Source of the DNA: Leptospirillum sp037442005
Lineage (GTDB): Bacteria > Nitrospirota > Leptospirillia > Leptospirillales > Leptospirillaceae
DNA length: 64,000 nucleotides
Assembly: GCA_037442005.1 (NCBI GenBank)
Contig: JBBIRA010000002.1
Coordinates: 33,262 to 97,261 of the forward strand
Direction of reading: 5' to 3'
Part shown: positions 62,782-64,000 of the stretch, in pieces
Numbering within the stretch: position 1 is the stretch's first letter
Layout: the number at the start of each line of letters is the position of its first letter
Translations under genes and position numbers: made by a program
Notes under the pieces: model-generated
Told to the model about the DNA's origin: nothing
Seen by the model: the letters and a program-made list of their open reading frames with translations, nothing else
Database searches by the model: none

Positions 62782-64000
62782 ATGGACCGGAACAGCCGGG
62801 AGACGGAACAATCACCCGAAAAAAACGGAAGGGGGGACGAGCATCCCTTCATCCGGTTTTTTCTGTTCCAACAACATTGGAGAGAAGAATTGGTACCTTT
62901 TTATGAGTCCTGTGCCGAGTACTACCACAGTGACACCAAATATGACCGGAAAACGATTCACCGGACAAAAGGGCTCGACTTTTCCCGTAAACCCGCCCCC
63001 TTCAAGGACTACCAGGCGGATCATCCGGTTACCCTGACCCCTTTTTTGCCCTTCAACTTTATCCCCTTTACACGAACACCGCTGCCGGAGGCCCCCATCC
63101 AGCCCCCGTATCCCTGGGGACTCTCAGAAATCTCCCAGCTTCTCTTTTTCTCCTATGGCGTCACGGCCCTTCTGGATTCTCCCCGGTCAGAGCAGACCCT
63201 TCTGCGGGCGGCCCCCTCGGCCGGAGGACTTTATCCCGCAGAAGTCTATCTGGCCTTCCGGGACGTCCCCTTCATTGCCAACGGCATCTATCACTACAAT
63301 GGAAAAGAGCATTCGCTCCTTCCCCTGTATGAAGGGGACTTCATGGACCGGCTCTCCTCCTATCTTTACCACCACCCGACCCTTTCAAAAGCCAAAGCGC
63401 TCCTCTTCATCTCCGGGTTCTTTGAACGGTCGGCCTGGCGCTACGGGGAAAGAGGGTACAGAAGAATCCTCCTGGACACCGGCCATCTGTTGGGCAACCT
63501 CTCGCTCATGGCCCGGGAAACGGGTTTTGTTCCCTTTCCCCTTTCCGGGTTCAATGACCACGCCTTTAACTCCTTCCTTTTTCTCGAGGATCAGAAGGAA
63601 GTCGTCCTGGCGGCCATGCCTCTTTTGCGCCCGGAAGAGGTGACCGAATCGTGTCTGTCCCTTCCGTTTTACCCGTCACCGCTCCTTCCCCCCTATTCCC
63701 CACCCCAGGACCCTGAAACCGGAGTCCTGTTCCGGGATCTTCACCGTTTGTCATCCCTCGGTTCGGATCCTCCGGGCGTCATCCTCAACCGTCGACCGGA
63801 CCAGAACCATCTTCCCGCGCCCGAGAGCAGCTTCCATCCGATCGGAGAACCCATCGTTCTCCCGGAGGAAGCGCATGACTTCAAAGGGCAACTCCCCAAA
63901 ACCCTTCTGATGCGCCGCTCCGCCCGACAATATTCAGGTGCCCCCATGAGCCTGGCCAGGCTCTCGGAAATCCTGAAATATGGCTATCAGGACATCGATC
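62782..64000 (+). CDS. SagB-type nitroreductase-family dehydrogenase, cut by window end
   Basis: This is an open frame of 406 visible residues from ATG 62782 (AAGGGG nine bases upstream) to the window edge. After a polar N-terminus, YYHSDTKYDR and PPYPWGLSEISQLLFF lead into APSAGGLYPAEVYLAF and LLDTGHLLGNLSLMARETG, signatures of the SagB/McbC FMN dehydrogenase fold that oxidises thiazolines or oxazolines in peptide natural-product pathways. Near the end a second domain seems to begin (LMRRSARQYSGAPMSLARL), so this is a tandem enzyme. No precursor peptide or cyclodehydratase gene is visible in the window. Confidence 0.85.
   Translation, partial: MDRNSRETEQSPEKNGRGDEHPFIRFFLFQQHWREELVPFYESCAEYYHSDTKYDRKTIHRTKGLDFSRKPAPFKDYQADHPVTLTPFLPFNFIPFTRTPLPEAPIQPPYPWGLSEISQLLFFSYGVTALLDSPRSEQTLLRAAPSAGGLYPAEVYLAFRDVPFIANGIYHYNGKEHSLLPLYEGDFMDRLSSYLYHHPTLSKAKALLFISGFFERSAWRYGERGYRRILLDTGHLLGNLSLMARETGFVPFPLSGFNDHAFNSFLFLEDQKEVVLAAMPLLRPEEVTESCLSLPFYPSPLLPPYSPPQDPETGVLFRDLHRLSSLGSDPPGVILNRRPDQNHLPAPESSFHPIGEPIVLPEEAHDFKGQLPKTLLMRRSARQYSGAPMSLARLSEILKYGYQDID

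Overview
The window looks like chromosome from an acidophilic, chemolithotrophic Nitrospirota, most likely Leptospirillum (inference). Pointers are the c-type cytochromes with little sign of heterotrophic metabolism, a ThyX-type thymidylate synthase, a short-form HisG, a GC content in the mid-fifties by eye, and densely packed leftward operons with 1-4 base overlaps. No insertion sequence, prophage, CRISPR array or integron was seen.

Region by region. (1) 1-4626: a leftward periplasmic redox cluster of a thiosulfate dehydrogenase with its electron-acceptor cytochrome fused to it (TsdBA type), a Tat-exported DsrE-like protein, a ModA-like binding protein and a tri-haem cytochrome. Long perfect hairpins lie between the cistrons. 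(2) 4.8-13 kb: gpmA, two tiny membrane ORFs, a PuuD-like membrane domain, a DEAD-box helicase behind a gene-free leader, a C26 amidotransferase, and the murI-nagZ-rdgB-rph operon. (3) 13-20 kb: an ABC-F ATPase behind an attenuator-like leader, a DHH phosphoesterase, Hsp20, a pseudouridine synthase, a lytic transglycosylase and an HD hydrolase. (4) 20.2-26.3 kb: rnpB, RNase H, a zinc-ribbon coiled-coil protein, a CAU-anticodon tRNA, and the macromolecular-synthesis operon rpsU-yqeY-dnaG-rpoD with a clear sigma-70 promoter. The dnaG zinc domain has no ATG, GTG or TTG start.

(5) 26.7-39 kb: HU, then a very long leftward run rho-rpmE-prfA-prmC-murA-hisG-hisD-hisC-hisB-hisH-hisA-hisF-hisIE-hinT. 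It joins transcription and translation termination, peptidoglycan synthesis and histidine synthesis. (6) 39.5-48.3 kb: a mono-haem periplasmic cytochrome, a histone-deacetylase-like operon with two unknown proteins and fructose-1,6-bisphosphatase, an outer-membrane-like protein, an aldehyde dehydrogenase divergent from an unknown exported protein, and thyX. (7) 48.3-56 kb: a phosphate-starvation regulon with a DcaP-like porin, phoB, and pstS-pstC-pstA-pstB-phoU. A three-repeat Pho box lies before pstS and a terminator separates pstS from pstC; no phoR was seen. (8) 56-64 kb: a thiamine-binding-type small protein, purA, a YktB-like protein, a PfkB sugar kinase, a membrane GGDEF-EAL protein, and the start of a SagB-type dehydrogenase cut by the window end.

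The part that most looks like a little-described system is the 1-4626 cluster: a complete-looking thiosulfate-to-cytochrome module in what appears to be an iron oxidiser.
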